NCBI RefSeq assembly: GCF_020268605.1
Contig: NZ_CP084225.1
Location: 1 to 52,553 of the forward strand
Source: Arsenophonus apicola
GTDB taxonomy: Bacteria; Pseudomonadota; Gammaproteobacteria; Enterobacterales; Enterobacteriaceae
DNA length: 52,553 nucleotides
Direction: 5' to 3'
The notes under the pieces were generated by a model. That model ran no database searches and was not told where the DNA came from. It saw nothing but the letters and a program-made list of their open reading frames with translations. Shown here piece after piece: positions 25,227 through 34,760 of this stretch; positions within the stretch are counted from its first letter, which is position 1; every line of letters begins with the position of its first letter. The translations under genes and the position numbers were made by a program.

Positions 25227-26453
25227 ATGGCAACGACGGTTAATAGTGATTTAATTATTTATAATGATTTGGCTCAAACCGCATTTTTAGAGCGCAGACA
25301 AGATAATCTTGAGGTGTTTAATCAGGCATCAAATGGCGCAATTGTACTGGATAATGTTTTTATTGAAGGCGATTTACGTAAACGGGCATTTTATCAGATA
25401 AGCGGTTCGATTGAACATCGTGACGTGAATTCTACGGATAAAGTTACCGGTAAGAAAATTGGTGCGGGAGAATCCGTTGACGTTAAAGCCCCTTGGAAAT
25501 ATGGCCCCTATGAAATCACCGAAGAGTCATTTAAACGACGTGGCAGGGATGTTTCAGAATTTTCTGAGCTTGTGGGTACGGATGCTGCTGATGCTTCGCT
25601 TGAGGGCTATATCAAGTATTCCCTAGCAGCATTGGGGGCTGCGATTGGCGCTAATACGGATATGATGGTCACAGCTAATATTGCTACCGATGGCAAGAAG
25701 ACCCTCACTAAGGGGTTACGCAAATACGGGGATAAATTCAACCGTGTCAATCTGTTTGTCATGCACTCAACAACCTATTTTGACATTGTTGATCAGGCGA
25801 TTGATAACAAGGTTTATGAAGAAGCAGGCGTGGTAATTTACGGCGGCCAACCTGGAACGCTAGGTAAACCCGTATTAGTCACCGATACTGCGCCTGTTGA
25901 TGCTATATTTGGGTTAGTCCCAGGGGCTATCACTATCACGGAATCACAGGAACCTAATTTTCGCTCTTATGAAATCAACGATCAGGAAAATTTAGGCGTT
26001 GGCTATCGGGGTGAAGGCGTGGTAAATGTGGGCGTGCTCGGTTACAGCTGGGATGAATCAAAAGGGACTAATCCTGATCTGACAAAATTGGGCACAGCTG
26101 GCAACTGGAAGAAACATTTCACCAGTAACAAATTAACGGCAGGCGTAATGATAAAATTGCAGCATGAAGCGAGTTTAGGGTTATCTGTGGATAAAACCAC
26201 CGCGACAGCCAATAACAGCGATGCGGTGACCATTTCACTTGATTACTCAAAAGATAATCAACCTGTTCAGGGTGGCAATGTTGAGTGGTCAAGCACAGGT
26301 GGAAAATTGAGTAAAGCGGCGACTAAAACCGATGCAAAGGGTAAGTCCAGCGTCAAATTAACCGCCAGTACAGCAGGACAATTTACCGTCACTGCGACAG
26401 TAGATGGTGAGATGCGCACCACAGAAAGTATCACTTTTCATAAAGAAAAATAA
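25227..26453 (+). CDS. Major capsid protein with C-terminal Ig-like domain
   Basis: 408 aa. Residues 1-310 form a coat protein (TAFLERRQDNLEVFNQASNG, VDVKAPWKYGPYEITEESFKRRG, VFIEGDLRKRAFYQ). From about residue 312 an invasin-type Big_1 immunoglobulin-like domain follows (LGLSVDKTTATANNSDAVTI, TDAKGKSSVKLTASTAGQFTVTATV). Surface Ig domains on phage coats are thought to bind carbohydrates or mucus. The fusion is in one unbroken frame with no frameshift. Intact. Confidence 0.85.
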   Translation: MATTVNSDLIIYNDLAQTAFLERRQDNLEVFNQASNGAIVLDNVFIEGDLRKRAFYQISGSIEHRDVNSTDKVTGKKIGAGESVDVKAPWKYGPYEITEESFKRRGRDVSEFSELVGTDAADASLEGYIKYSLAALGAAIGANTDMMVTANIATDGKKTLTKGLRKYGDKFNRVNLFVMHSTTYFDIVDQAIDNKVYEEAGVVIYGGQPGTLGKPVLVTDTAPVDAIFGLVPGAITITESQEPNFRSYEINDQENLGVGYRGEGVVNVGVLGYSWDESKGTNPDLTKLGTAGNWKKHFTSNKLTAGVMIKLQHEASLGLSVDKTTATANNSDAVTISLDYSKDNQPVQGGNVEWSSTGGKLSKAATKTDAKGKSSVKLTASTAGQFTVTATVDGEMRTTESITFHKEK

Positions 26454-26456
26454 AGT

Positions 26457-26480
26457 TAAGGGACTTTTGTCCCTTTTTTT
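26457..26480 (+). terminator. Intrinsic terminator after coat gene
   Basis: AAGGGAC, loop TTTT, GTCCCTT followed by seven T. Confidence 0.9.
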
Positions 26481-26489
26481 GAGGTGAAT

Positions 26490-26973
26490 ATGATTGATTC
26501 GGATAAAAATTCGCCAACATTTAATAGTTATGCCAGCGTTGAGGATCTAAAGCGCTATGCCCGTGAAAGAGGAATTGATATACCCACTGATGGCTCACAT
26601 ATTGAGTCGATGCTGGTGAGTGCGATGGACTATTTAACGTCACAGCCATGGTTAGGAAAACGAACCCACTTAACCCAACCGCTATCCTTCCCACGCACAG
26701 GGTTATTTTATGACGGTGTGCCTATTGAGAATGACGCCATCCCTAAGCAACTCATTATGGCCCAGTGTCGGCTGGCGATTGAGTCAGAGAACGAAGATTT
26801 ACAGCCAACGTTAGGGGCGAAGTGACCACAGAACGTATTGAGGGGCTATCACGGTCCAATATGCCTCGGGGACAAATTCGGGTTTACCCAAATTTGCCTG
26901 GTTAAATGGTTTGCTTAATGGCTTGTTAGATATACGTTCTGGATTTGCCATCAACACCTTTTCGGTGAGGTGA
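26490..26973 (+). pseudogene. Head-tail connector, DnaT-like, frameshifted
   Basis: Begins SYASVEDLKRYARERGIDIP, then LTSQPWLGKRTHLTQPLSFPRTGL, typical of the phage DnaT-like connector proteins. The last 48 codons are in two other frames (after the stop at 26825): TTERIEGLSRSNMPRG and WLNGLLNGLLDIRSGFAINTF. Two indels, near 26820 and 26900. The first 111 residues remain open. Confidence 0.65.
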
Positions 26974-26975
26974 TG

Positions 26976-27326
26976 ATGAATCTTTATACTCGAATGGGTA
27001 AAACGACTGAGCGCTTGATAAAGCAGTACGGCATGGAGTATGTCTTAAAAAGAAAAGGCAAATTTTATGTTGATAAAAAGGGTCAGGAAATTATCGAACC
27101 CGATATGGTATTAAAGGCGGTCGGAGTAAAGACACAGTTTGCTATCAATGAAGTGGACAATTCCCTCGTTTTAACCAGTGATATTAAATTCATTGCGCAT
27201 GCAAAGAGTAATATTCAACAGGGGGATATCATTATCATCGATAACAGAAATCATCGAGTGATTGCTGTAAAAGAGATAAAGCCCCAACGCCAAACTATTT
27301 GTTTCATTGCACAATTGAGAGCTTGA
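26976..27326 (+). CDS. Head closure-type phage protein, 116 aa
   Basis: Three candidate starts (GTG 26970, ATG 26973, ATG 26976); GGTGAGG best fits the last. LYTRMGKTTERLIKQYG and GDIIIIDNRNHRVIAVKEIKP suggest the small beta-rich neck proteins between connector and tail completion protein. Family not certain. Intact. Confidence 0.6.
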   Translation: MNLYTRMGKTTERLIKQYGMEYVLKRKGKFYVDKKGQEIIEPDMVLKAVGVKTQFAINEVDNSLVLTSDIKFIAHAKSNIQQGDIIIIDNRNHRVIAVKEIKPQRQTICFIAQLRA

Positions 27327-27327
27327 T

Positions 27328-27813
27328 ATGACAAACAATTTTACAGCCGCCATTAATGCGTTTGTCAGTAAAGCAGAAGAAAAAATGGAAGTGGTTACAA
27401 AGGTGACATTCATTAAGATACTTGCAAGGTTAGTCATGATGTCGCCTGTCGGTAATCCTTCTATCTGGCAAGTGAATGCTAAAATAGCCGGAAAGGGAAA
27501 AGGAAAAGAAAGGAAGCCTGCAGGGTATACGGGGGGAAGGTTTCGTGGCAACTGGCAAGTGACGTTTGATGAAGTACCAATGAAAGAAACGGGACGAATA
27601 GATAAAAGTGGCGAGGTAACACAAGCTGAGGGCAATCATGTTATTGGTCAGTTTAAAGTGGGCATGAAGTCAGTCTATTTTTCCAATGTGGTTCCTTATG
27701 CTTATCGACTTGAGATGGGGCATTCAAAACAGGCACCGAAAGGTATGGTACGGCTCACGGCACAAGAATTTCAGCAGTTTTTTCATCAGGCCATCGCAGA
27801 GCGTAAAGGATGA
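27328..27813 (+). CDS. Neck/tail completion protein (HK97 gp10-like)
   Basis: 161 aa. VVTKVTFIKILARLVMMSPVGNP, GGRFRGNWQVTFDE and SNVVPYAYRLEMGHSKQAPKGMVRLTAQEF follow the gp10/neck protein pattern. It joins the head to the tail terminator. Its stop overlaps the next ATG. Intact. Confidence 0.75.
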   Translation: MTNNFTAAINAFVSKAEEKMEVVTKVTFIKILARLVMMSPVGNPSIWQVNAKIAGKGKGKERKPAGYTGGRFRGNWQVTFDEVPMKETGRIDKSGEVTQAEGNHVIGQFKVGMKSVYFSNVVPYAYRLEMGHSKQAPKGMVRLTAQEFQQFFHQAIAERKG

Positions 27814-28211
27814 ACCCATTAACCATTAATACCGCGATACGGGCACATATTGCTCAATTTGCTGAGTCTGAAAATATCAAGGTTGCCTGGCCAAATTGTG
27901 AATTCGATGATATCAATGAACCCTATTTACAACTACACACCATGCCAGCGACAACGAATAATTTGAGTTTATCGCTCGATATGCCTGTATTTAGCGGTGT
28001 CATACAGATAAATGTAGTTGGCAAAGCAGGAACGGGCGACGCATTGGTCATGAATGTCGCTAATCGTTTAATAAATTTTCTAACAAACGGTTTTTCGTTG
28101 ACCGATAATCTTTTTTTAAACGGCGAGCCATGTTTATTTCCAGCAATCTGTGATCAGGTTAATTATATTCTCCCCGTCAGCGTTGCTTATCGTTGTCACT
28201 CTACAATATAA
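27810..28211 (+). CDS. Tail terminator (gpU-like, DUF4128)
   Basis: 133 aa. WPNCEFDDINEPYLQLHTMPATT, FSGVIQINVVGKAGTGDALVMNVANRL and VNYILPVSVAYRC fit the DUF4128 tail-terminator family, which caps the finished tail. Translationally coupled to the previous gene. Intact. Confidence 0.75.
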   Translation: MNPLTINTAIRAHIAQFAESENIKVAWPNCEFDDINEPYLQLHTMPATTNNLSLSLDMPVFSGVIQINVVGKAGTGDALVMNVANRLINFLTNGFSLTDNLFLNGEPCLFPAICDQVNYILPVSVAYRCHSTI

Positions 28212-28260
28212 CATTGCCGCCATATGGTGGTTTTTCAACAGCCAATAATGAGGTTTTATC

Positions 28261-28911
28261 ATGGCATATAATATTCCTAATGGTTCGCGTGTTTATGTAG
28301 CTAGTAAATATGCGGATGAGATAACAATTACGGCGGCTACCAATGCGACAGAGGCGGTATTAACTGTCAATTCGATTGGCAGTATTAAAACGGGCGATAT
28401 TGTCCAGATTGATTGTGGCTGGAAAAAAATGTCAGGCGCTTTCAAAGTGAAAAAAGCAGCTGATACCAGTATTACACTGGAATCAATCGATACCACCGAT
28501 AAAGCCGTTTTTCCCGTTGGTGGGGCTAAAGGAAGCTTGAAGAAAGTGGAAGAATGGGAGGCGATGCCGCAAGTCATGACATTATCGACGGAGGGCGGTG
28601 AGCAGCAAACGCAGGAAATTCAGTTTTTGGAAGATGAACAGGCAGAAACCGTTGATACCTTTAAAAACGGTATCACGCAGGTTTATACCTTTGCACATGA
28701 TGCAAAATTACCTATTCGTAAGTTATTGATGAAACTGGATGACAGCAAGCAAATTACGGCAATGCGTTTTTTCAATAAACGTGCCAGTGAGGATCGTTAT
28801 TTTACTGCTTCGGTCTCTTTCCAGCGCGTGCCCAATACAGCTATCAACGAGGTTGAAAACGTGGTAGCCCGTTTCTCACTTAAATCTGATTTGCAAATCT
28901 ATGCAGTATAA
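28261..28911 (+). CDS. Major tail tube protein
   Basis: 216 aa. GSRVYVASKYAD at the start, a beta-rich middle (VNSIGSIKTGDIVQIDCGWKKMSG), and RYFTASVSFQRVPNTAINEVENVVARFSLKSDLQ at the end. Its place between tail terminator and tail chaperone identifies it as the tube subunit (gpV role). Intact. Confidence 0.75.
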   Translation: MAYNIPNGSRVYVASKYADEITITAATNATEAVLTVNSIGSIKTGDIVQIDCGWKKMSGAFKVKKAADTSITLESIDTTDKAVFPVGGAKGSLKKVEEWEAMPQVMTLSTEGGEQQTQEIQFLEDEQAETVDTFKNGITQVYTFAHDAKLPIRKLLMKLDDSKQITAMRFFNKRASEDRYFTASVSFQRVPNTAINEVENVVARFSLKSDLQIYAV

Positions 28912-28924
28912 TTAAGGATGCAGC

Positions 28925-29230
28925 ATGGCGAAATTTACATTGATACCCAAGCCAACGTTTAAAGCCAATGTCCTCATTCCGGTGGCAGGCAAAAAAGAGC
29001 CAGAGGTGGTGACCTTCACCTTTAATCACAAAGCCATGAGTGAACTGGAAACCATGCGTGAAATGCCGATTGATGAGTTCTACCAGCAGATTATTGCTGA
29101 CTGGGCGATTGAAGAGCCTTATCACGCTGATAATTTAAAGCTGCTATTTGACAACTATCCCTCAGCTGCGAGCGCCATTAGTACAACGTATTATAGCGAA
29201 CTATTAGGCCAACGCGAAAAAAACTTCTAG
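28925..29230 (+). CDS. Tail assembly chaperone, short form (gpG role)
   Basis: 101 aa ending EKNF. VVTFTFNHKAMSELETMREMPIDEFYQQIIADW is chaperone-like. The zero-frame stop follows directly after a slippery heptamer, giving the abundant short form that coats the tape measure protein. Confidence 0.8.
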   Translation: MAKFTLIPKPTFKANVLIPVAGKKEPEVVTFTFNHKAMSELETMREMPIDEFYQQIIADWAIEEPYHADNLKLLFDNYPSAASAISTTYYSELLGQREKNF

Positions 29231-29529
29231 CGGTCGTTGAGGCCATGTATGGCGGCATGACCGAGACCGATATCCGCAACTTTGAAGCTGCCTTTGGTTT
29301 TACGCCGGAAGACAGCGAGGTCGAAGTTTGGCCAGATGTCTGGGAGGCTTATCTTACTTTTAATGCGCTTCGTACTCAGTGGCGAATGGGGGCGAATGGC
29401 CCCACAGGGCTGGATTACAGCGTGTTATCCGACGTCATCGATTATTTGGGTATTAATCAGGATAAAGGCGCTTTATTTAATGATATACGGGTGATGGAAG
29501 CGAAAGCCTTAGCGATAATGCACCAATAA
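28925..29529 (+). CDS. Tail assembly chaperone, frameshift fusion (gpGT role)
   Basis: A -1 shift at 29218-29224 continues EKKLLAVVEAMYGGMTETD into the second frame, which runs to 29529 (ALAIMHQ). The fused product of about 201 aa recruits tail tube subunits. The two frames are each open and overlap only by this junction, exactly as in lambda G/T. Confidence 0.85.
29218..29224 (+). promoter_or_regulatory. Programmed -1 frameshift heptamer A AAA AAC
   Basis: In the zero frame the codons are GAA AAA AAC TTC TAG; slipping by one gives AAA AAA CTT and bypasses the stop. The heptamer is a standard X XXY YYZ site. Confidence 0.9.
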
Positions 29530-29569
29530 AGCGGATATTTTTATCACAGGCTTTGAAGTGGGAAGGATA

Positions 29570-29821
29570 TCAATTTTTATTATCATACAATTTAAGTAAT
29601 GTATTGAATACCATTTTCTTAACTTCTTCAGCTTGAGAATCGACTAGTTTTTCAATATCGGTTTTGTAATCTTGTGGGGTAACTGATTTATCAAGGGCAT
29701 CTAGGACAATCTGCGTCAATTCTGCATTAATAGATCTGCCATTCATTTTGGCGCGCTGTTTAATTTTTTCTTTAATTTCATGGGGCATTCTGAAATTAAA
29801 TTGTGGGTCATCTCTTGCCAT
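29570..29821 (-). CDS. Arc-like ribbon-helix-helix repressor
   Basis: 83 aa: DPQFNFRMPHEIKEKIKQRAKMNGRSINAELTQIV is the Arc/Mnt DNA-binding core (beta strand QFNFRMP, then two helices), followed by a C-terminal helix. In P22 Arc represses ant. Here an antirepressor lies on the other strand 1 kb away, with an XRE repressor between. Intact. Confidence 0.9.
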   Translation of the reverse strand: MARDDPQFNFRMPHEIKEKIKQRAKMNGRSINAELTQIVLDALDKSVTPQDYKTDIEKLVDSQAEEVKKMVFNTLLKLYDNKN

Positions 29822-29997
29822 GTCAAAATCCTTAAGTTTATTAATTATTTCATATGATTAACTTACTGGATCTATTCATTGCAGGCAGAGATATATCAAT
29901 GTGTACTGCAGGTATAAGTAAATTTGTTTTGGAATAGTATTGGTAGCGATCTTTTCTATCGGGTAACGCTGATCAAACGGTGCTAAAGAAGATTCTT

Positions 29998-30591
29998 TTA
30001 AACCATAAAAAATTGCCTAAACATTGTATGTTTGTGATTAATTACTGCTAGTACAAAATCTCCATCCATAAGTACATTGCATTTAGATATATCAAAAATA
30101 ACTATTGCCTTTTTGGGAAAGCATATTCCATTGGACCCAACAGTTGACATAGCAGGTTCATCGATTTCTAAAGCAAATGAACCAGAGCTTTGGATGGTTT
30201 TTATTTCGCGCTCTACACATTCATCTAATAAATCGTCCGATTTCCCTGTTGGATCCATAGTATAGTGTAGCCAGTCAATTATTCTATTATGTTTTAGCAC
30301 TGGCATGAATGACACATTCATTCTAGGACGACTAACATTATCAACTGGATGCATTAATTGAATAGGAGATTTACCAAGAACAGATCCCAGCTTTAGCAAA
30401 GTGTTTCCTCTTGGTTTAGCATTACCTGACTCATAAGCTGCTATTTGTCTCTGTGATACACCCACCAATGAAGCAAGTTGGGCTTGAGTTAGTGATTTAT
30501 ACGCCCGAAGGATCGTTATTTTTTGGCTAAACGGAAGCCTTGAGAACTCTTCTTCATTAATGTTCATCTTTTTCGCACTTGATTTATTCAT
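29998..30591 (-). CDS. XRE-family repressor with degenerate S24-like C-terminus
   Basis: 197 aa. Helix-turn-helix LTQAQLASLVGVSQRQIAAYESGNAKPR at residues 34-62. The C-terminal part (FALEIDEPAMSTVGSNGICFPKKAIVIFDI ... GDFVLAVINHKHTMFRQFFMV) resembles an S24 fold in which the usual GNSM serine is replaced (DEPAMS). It ends abruptly, so it may be shortened. An AT-rich dyad overlaps its first codons, suggesting autoregulation; a start at the second Met (MNINEEEF) would place the dyad wholly upstream. Confidence 0.7.
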   Translation of the reverse strand: MNKSSAKKMNINEEEFSRLPFSQKITILRAYKSLTQAQLASLVGVSQRQIAAYESGNAKPRGNTLLKLGSVLGKSPIQLMHPVDNVSRPRMNVSFMPVLKHNRIIDWLHYTMDPTGKSDDLLDECVEREIKTIQSSGSFALEIDEPAMSTVGSNGICFPKKAIVIFDISKCNVLMDGDFVLAVINHKHTMFRQFFMV

Positions 30592-30619
30592 AAAAGTTCA
30601 TTAATATCCTTTTTATGAA
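30587..30619. promoter_or_regulatory. Dyad at the XRE repressor start
   Basis: TTCATAAAAG and CTTTTTATGAA face each other across 12 bases. It lies at the divergent boundary between the XRE gene and the antirepressor leader, so it is a candidate operator. Confidence 0.5.
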
Positions 30620-30795
30620 TTATTATGGCTATTTATGTAGTAATAAGCAAGGTAATATAATTGGTAAAAAGCTAATGTTGTTGATTAACATTATTTAATT
30701 AACTCTCGTGATTAAAAAAGACTTACATTTGATCAAATTTTATTTAATAGCTAAATCTAGAAGCGGTTGATGTTGTGTCTAGTAGAAAAGGCGAA

Positions 30796-30822
30796 GCCTT
30801 GACTAATTAGGATAGTCAAGGC
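30796..30822 (+). promoter_or_regulatory. Hairpin in the antirepressor leader
   Basis: Perfect ten-base arms GCCTTGACTA/TAGTCAAGGC with a seven-base loop and no T run, 35 bases before the antirepressor ATG. It may regulate translation of ant or be an operator. Confidence 0.5.
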
Positions 30823-30856
30823 CTCAAGTTTGTCCGAACCACTGAAGGAAACGAAC

Positions 30857-31705
30857 ATGAATAATATATCAATAACTAAAGCAGTTTGCACGATAAATGT
30901 ACCGTTCCATGGCGCTGAGCTTTATATCGTCAACTATAACGGCGAACCATTTACCCCGATGAAGCCGATAGTAGAAGGGATGGGAATGGATTTGGGCTGC
31001 TCAGTTTGTTAAGTTAAAACAAAGATTTATTTCAACTATTTCGGAAATCGACAATGGTTGCAGATGATGGCAAATCAGCGCAAAATGGTTTGCTTACCTC
31101 TTCGTAAACTTGCTGGATGGTTGGCAACCATTAGTCCAAACAAAGTTAAGTCAGAAATCCGTGATAAAGTTATTCAGTATCAAGAAGAGTGTGATGATGT
31201 TCTCTATGAGTATTGGACTACGGGTGAGGTTAAAGCTAAACCACGTAAAAAAGTTAAGCAAATTGCTGGATGTATTACAGTAGAACAGCAAGAGACCATC
31301 AAACAACTGGTGCTTACGCGTGGTAAAAGCGTGCCACATGAACATCAGGGCAAGGCAACCATCACACTCTGGTCAGCATTGAAAAGCCATTTTGGTTGCA
31401 GCTACAAAGAAATCGCCGAAGAAAAATTTACTGAGGCACTGTCTCTTGCTGCTCGTGTACCGATTGAGGGTGAGTTCATCGGCAAAGCTCCTTTGCAAAA
31501 TAATTTACCCGCTATTTGTGGAAGAATTATTCTTGACTATGAAAACGGTAGTGTAACTCGGACAGAAGTCGTCCCTTCTAATTATTTTATCGGGGATATT
31601 GAGACATTAATGGAATATTTAGAAAGACGCGGGGTTGTCGTGCTTGCTGATGAAACGGAACGCCGAAACTTTGTCAAAGAGAATCTCTTGCGATTAATCA
31701 ACTGA
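30857..31705 (+). pseudogene. ant: P22-type antirepressor (P22AR), frameshifted
   Basis: The N-terminal P22_AR_N part reads TINVPFHGAELYIVNYNGEPFTPMKPIVEGMGMDLG. After shifts between about 31000 and 31075 come VKLKQRF and RKMVCLPLRKLAGWLATISPNKVKSEIRDKVIQYQEECDDVLYEYW. A C-terminal domain (WSALKSHFGCSYKEIAEEKF ... ETLMEYLERRGVVVLAD) follows. Ant inactivates CI-type repressors of the same and other phages. An open frame of 215 codons remains from 31058. Confidence 0.8.
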
Positions 31706-31757
31706 GAAAACGATACATCAATCAATTGAGCACCTTAAGGTATAAATCAATTACTAC

Positions 31758-31780
31758 GCCAGCCCTGTGCTGGCTTTTTG
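31758..31780 (+). terminator. Intrinsic terminator after ant
   Basis: GCCAGC/GCTGGC stem with a five-base loop and TTTTT, just before the tape measure gene. Confidence 0.85.
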
Positions 31781-31796
31781 TTGCAAGGAATCCGGT

Positions 31797-34760
31797 ATGA
31801 CCGATATCGCCACGATTTCATTAAAAGTAAACACGGCGGATTTGGAAAGAGGTGAACAGAAGTTAAAGTCATTTCAGGGAACAGCGGAAAAGGTTGAAAA
31901 GGCTTCCTCAAATCTGGAGGGTGGATTAAAAAAAGTTAGCTTAGCCTCACTGAGAAATGTCGAAACCATTAAGACGCAAAAAAGTGAACTTAACGACCTG
32001 TTAAATCGAATTAATCCCACCAATAAAGCGTTTGATGAACTGGATAAAATTAGCCGTAAACTCGCCGCTTCACATCAAAAAGGTTTACTCCCCCTTGACC
32101 AGTTTGTTGATTACAACACGATACTGGAAGAGTCGAGAGATAAGCTAAGCCGGATGAATCTGGCACTGACCGCAGAAGGGAGGGCGCTACTTGCACAGGA
32201 AGAAGCTTCAAAACGAGCGAAGTTAGCCGCTGATAATTTTCTAAACACATTAAAACAGCAATCAGACACGATAGGCAAGACGCGAACTGAAGTTCTTGAA
32301 CTAAAAGCGGCGCAGATGGGCATTTCTCAACAGGCAGCGCCGATGATTGCCAAATTAAAAGAACAAGAAAAAGCGTTTATGAATGGCGCGGTAACGATGG
32401 GGCAATATCGTCATGCAATGCGTATGTTACCTATGCAGATGACCGATGTGGTGACCTCATTGGCTTCCGGTATACCGGCCTGGATGGTATTGGTGCAGCA
32501 AGGTGGACAGATTAAAGACTCGTTTGGTGGTGTTGGTAATGCCTTTAAAGCAATAGGCTCAATATTAACCCCTACCCGATTGTTGATGGGAGGATTGGCA
32601 GGTGTTACGGCAGCTGTTGCCATCGCCGCTTATAAAGGCTCACAAGAGTTTAGTGAATTTAACAATAAACTCATTTTAACGGGTGGGTATGCAGGGAAAA
32701 CGGCAGGGCAACTTGCTATGTTGGCCAAACAGTTGTCAGCAGATGGCATAACACAAGGTGGAATGGCGGATGTAATAACTAAAGTTGTGGGGTCAGGTTC
32801 ATTTTCTGGCAATGAAATTGATAATATTGCCAATGTCGCTGCCAGAATGGAAAAATTGGTGGGTCAATCTGTTGATGAAACAATAAAACAGTTCCAGCGC
32901 ATTAAAGATAACCCAGTTAAAGCGATTAACGAACTTGACAAAAGCCTACATTTTCTGACTACAACGCAACTAGCGCAAATATCGACATTACAGGAACAGG
33001 GAAGAAAGCATGAAGCCGCTAAAGTTGCCATGGAAGCCTATGCGACTGCAACGAAAAATAGAACTCAGCAGATAAAAGCGAATTTAGGTTATCTTGAGTC
33101 AGCCTGGGCAGTGGTTAAAGATAAAGCAAGACTCGCTTGGGATAGCATGTTAGATATTGGTCGTGAACACACATTAGACCAGAAGATACGTGATTACGAG
33201 GAAAAATTAGTTGCATTCCAGGTAAATCCGGTTGCAAGATTAAATTATTATAATGCCTCAGGGAAAACAGCGACAGATTTAAGGCGTGAACTTGATTTAC
33301 TGAAAGAGAAAAAATATCAACAGGATATTGAAAATCAGAGAAAACAAGCGGCGGTAAGGGCTCAAGAGGCAGAGAAAGCACGTTTTAGGGTTGACCAGGA
33401 GCTCAAACACAAATTTGAAAATGCGGAAGAAAAGCATCAAAGTGAGCTTGAAAGAATAAGAAATTCGGGTGGTTCAAAATCCGTTATCGATGAAGCGATA
33501 AGGCGTGAAAATGCCCGTTATGCGAAAGAAAAATCAAGTTCAGACTCAAAAGCTGATGCATACCGCCCATCTTTAGGCACACGTTGGGAAGAAGAAGCGC
33601 AAGCCAGAAACAGAGCACTGCAGGCAGAATTACGAACATTACAGGATGAAAGTCAATATGTTGGGATTATCAGCCAGCAACGCAGGGAACTTTTCAAAAC
33701 AGAAAACCAGCTAGTCATTCTTGAAGAGGCCAAAAGTGGCACAAACAAACGCCGTCTGAGTGAAGATGAGCGGTCATTATTATTAAAAAAAGAAGCCATT
33801 CTCTCTGAGAAGCGTGAAGCTGCACAGATAGGCGATAAAATTGAGAAACAAAAACAACTCAATGCCTTGCGGTTATCGAATGATGGATTGCAAGAAGAAA
33901 TAAGACTCAGGCTGGAGAGCATTGGCAAAACCGAGATTCAAATAGCGAAGGAGCAAGAACTAAAGAAATATCGTGAAGAAATGGCCCGTAAAGGGATTGA
34001 GCAAGAAAATCCTGAGTATGGTCGAGGACTTTCACTGATTGATGAGAAATACAAAAATGAGGAGTCATTGCGGAAAAACTGGGAAGCAGGGATTAAGCAA
34101 GGATTTTCAAATTTCGAACAACAAGCGAGGGATGCTTATGGCAATGTCGCTAATGTTACCAAATTTGCCTTTGAGGGAATGAGTCAATCACTGACGGATT
34201 TTTTAGTGACGGGGAAGGCTAATTTTGCTGACTTCACTAAATCATTACTTGAGATGATTGTGAAGTTAATGACGCAAATGGCGATGCTTCAGGCGATGAA
34301 AGCGGCTTTTGGTGGACAAACAGGCGGAGTTGGAGGAGCGATTGCTAATATTTTTGGTTTTTCATCAGGCGGATATGTGGGCGGTGGGGGTAAATATGAC
34401 CCGAAAGGTATCGTTCACGGTGGGGAATTTGTATTTACCAAAGAAGCGACTCAGCGGTTAGGTATCGCTAACCTGTATCGCCTGATGGATGGAAGTAAGC
34501 GAGGTTATGCGTCTGGCGGATATGTGAGCACATCTTCAACGCCCATGTACGGCATGCAACCCGTAACAAACGGTGTTAATGTCAATTTAGGCGGTATTCA
34601 TGTTGACGGTCAACCGCAGCAGTCCAGCCCTTCCAATGTCGATATGCGCGCAGCGGAGCAATCCTTAACCCAGAAAATCAAATCGGTCTTAGTGGCAGAG
34701 AGTCGAGATGGAGGTGATTTGCATAAAATTATCAAGGCAGTCAATGGGCGGGGGTATTAA
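31797..34760 (+). CDS. Tape measure protein
   Basis: 987 aa from the ATG behind AAGGAA; an upstream in-frame ATG would start inside the terminator. The N-terminus resembles the lambda-group tape measure domain (PMQMTDVVTSLASGIPAWMVLVQQGGQIKDSFGG). Hydrophobic helices (about residues 255-285) and long coiled coils (residues 490-770) follow. The C-terminus reads DFTKSLLEMIVKLMTQMAMLQAMKAAFGG, as in lambda gpH. Length sets the tail at roughly lambda size. The longest intact gene here. Confidence 0.9.
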   Translation: MTDIATISLKVNTADLERGEQKLKSFQGTAEKVEKASSNLEGGLKKVSLASLRNVETIKTQKSELNDLLNRINPTNKAFDELDKISRKLAASHQKGLLPLDQFVDYNTILEESRDKLSRMNLALTAEGRALLAQEEASKRAKLAADNFLNTLKQQSDTIGKTRTEVLELKAAQMGISQQAAPMIAKLKEQEKAFMNGAVTMGQYRHAMRMLPMQMTDVVTSLASGIPAWMVLVQQGGQIKDSFGGVGNAFKAIGSILTPTRLLMGGLAGVTAAVAIAAYKGSQEFSEFNNKLILTGGYAGKTAGQLAMLAKQLSADGITQGGMADVITKVVGSGSFSGNEIDNIANVAARMEKLVGQSVDETIKQFQRIKDNPVKAINELDKSLHFLTTTQLAQISTLQEQGRKHEAAKVAMEAYATATKNRTQQIKANLGYLESAWAVVKDKARLAWDSMLDIGREHTLDQKIRDYEEKLVAFQVNPVARLNYYNASGKTATDLRRELDLLKEKKYQQDIENQRKQAAVRAQEAEKARFRVDQELKHKFENAEEKHQSELERIRNSGGSKSVIDEAIRRENARYAKEKSSSDSKADAYRPSLGTRWEEEAQARNRALQAELRTLQDESQYVGIISQQRRELFKTENQLVILEEAKSGTNKRRLSEDERSLLLKKEAILSEKREAAQIGDKIEKQKQLNALRLSNDGLQEEIRLRLESIGKTEIQIAKEQELKKYREEMARKGIEQENPEYGRGLSLIDEKYKNEESLRKNWEAGIKQGFSNFEQQARDAYGNVANVTKFAFEGMSQSLTDFLVTGKANFADFTKSLLEMIVKLMTQMAMLQAMKAAFGGQTGGVGGAIANIFGFSSGGYVGGGGKYDPKGIVHGGEFVFTKEATQRLGIANLYRLMDGSKRGYASGGYVSTSSTPMYGMQPVTNGVNVNLGGIHVDGQPQQSSPSNVDMRAAEQSLTQKIKSVLVAESRDGGDLHKIIKAVNGRGY

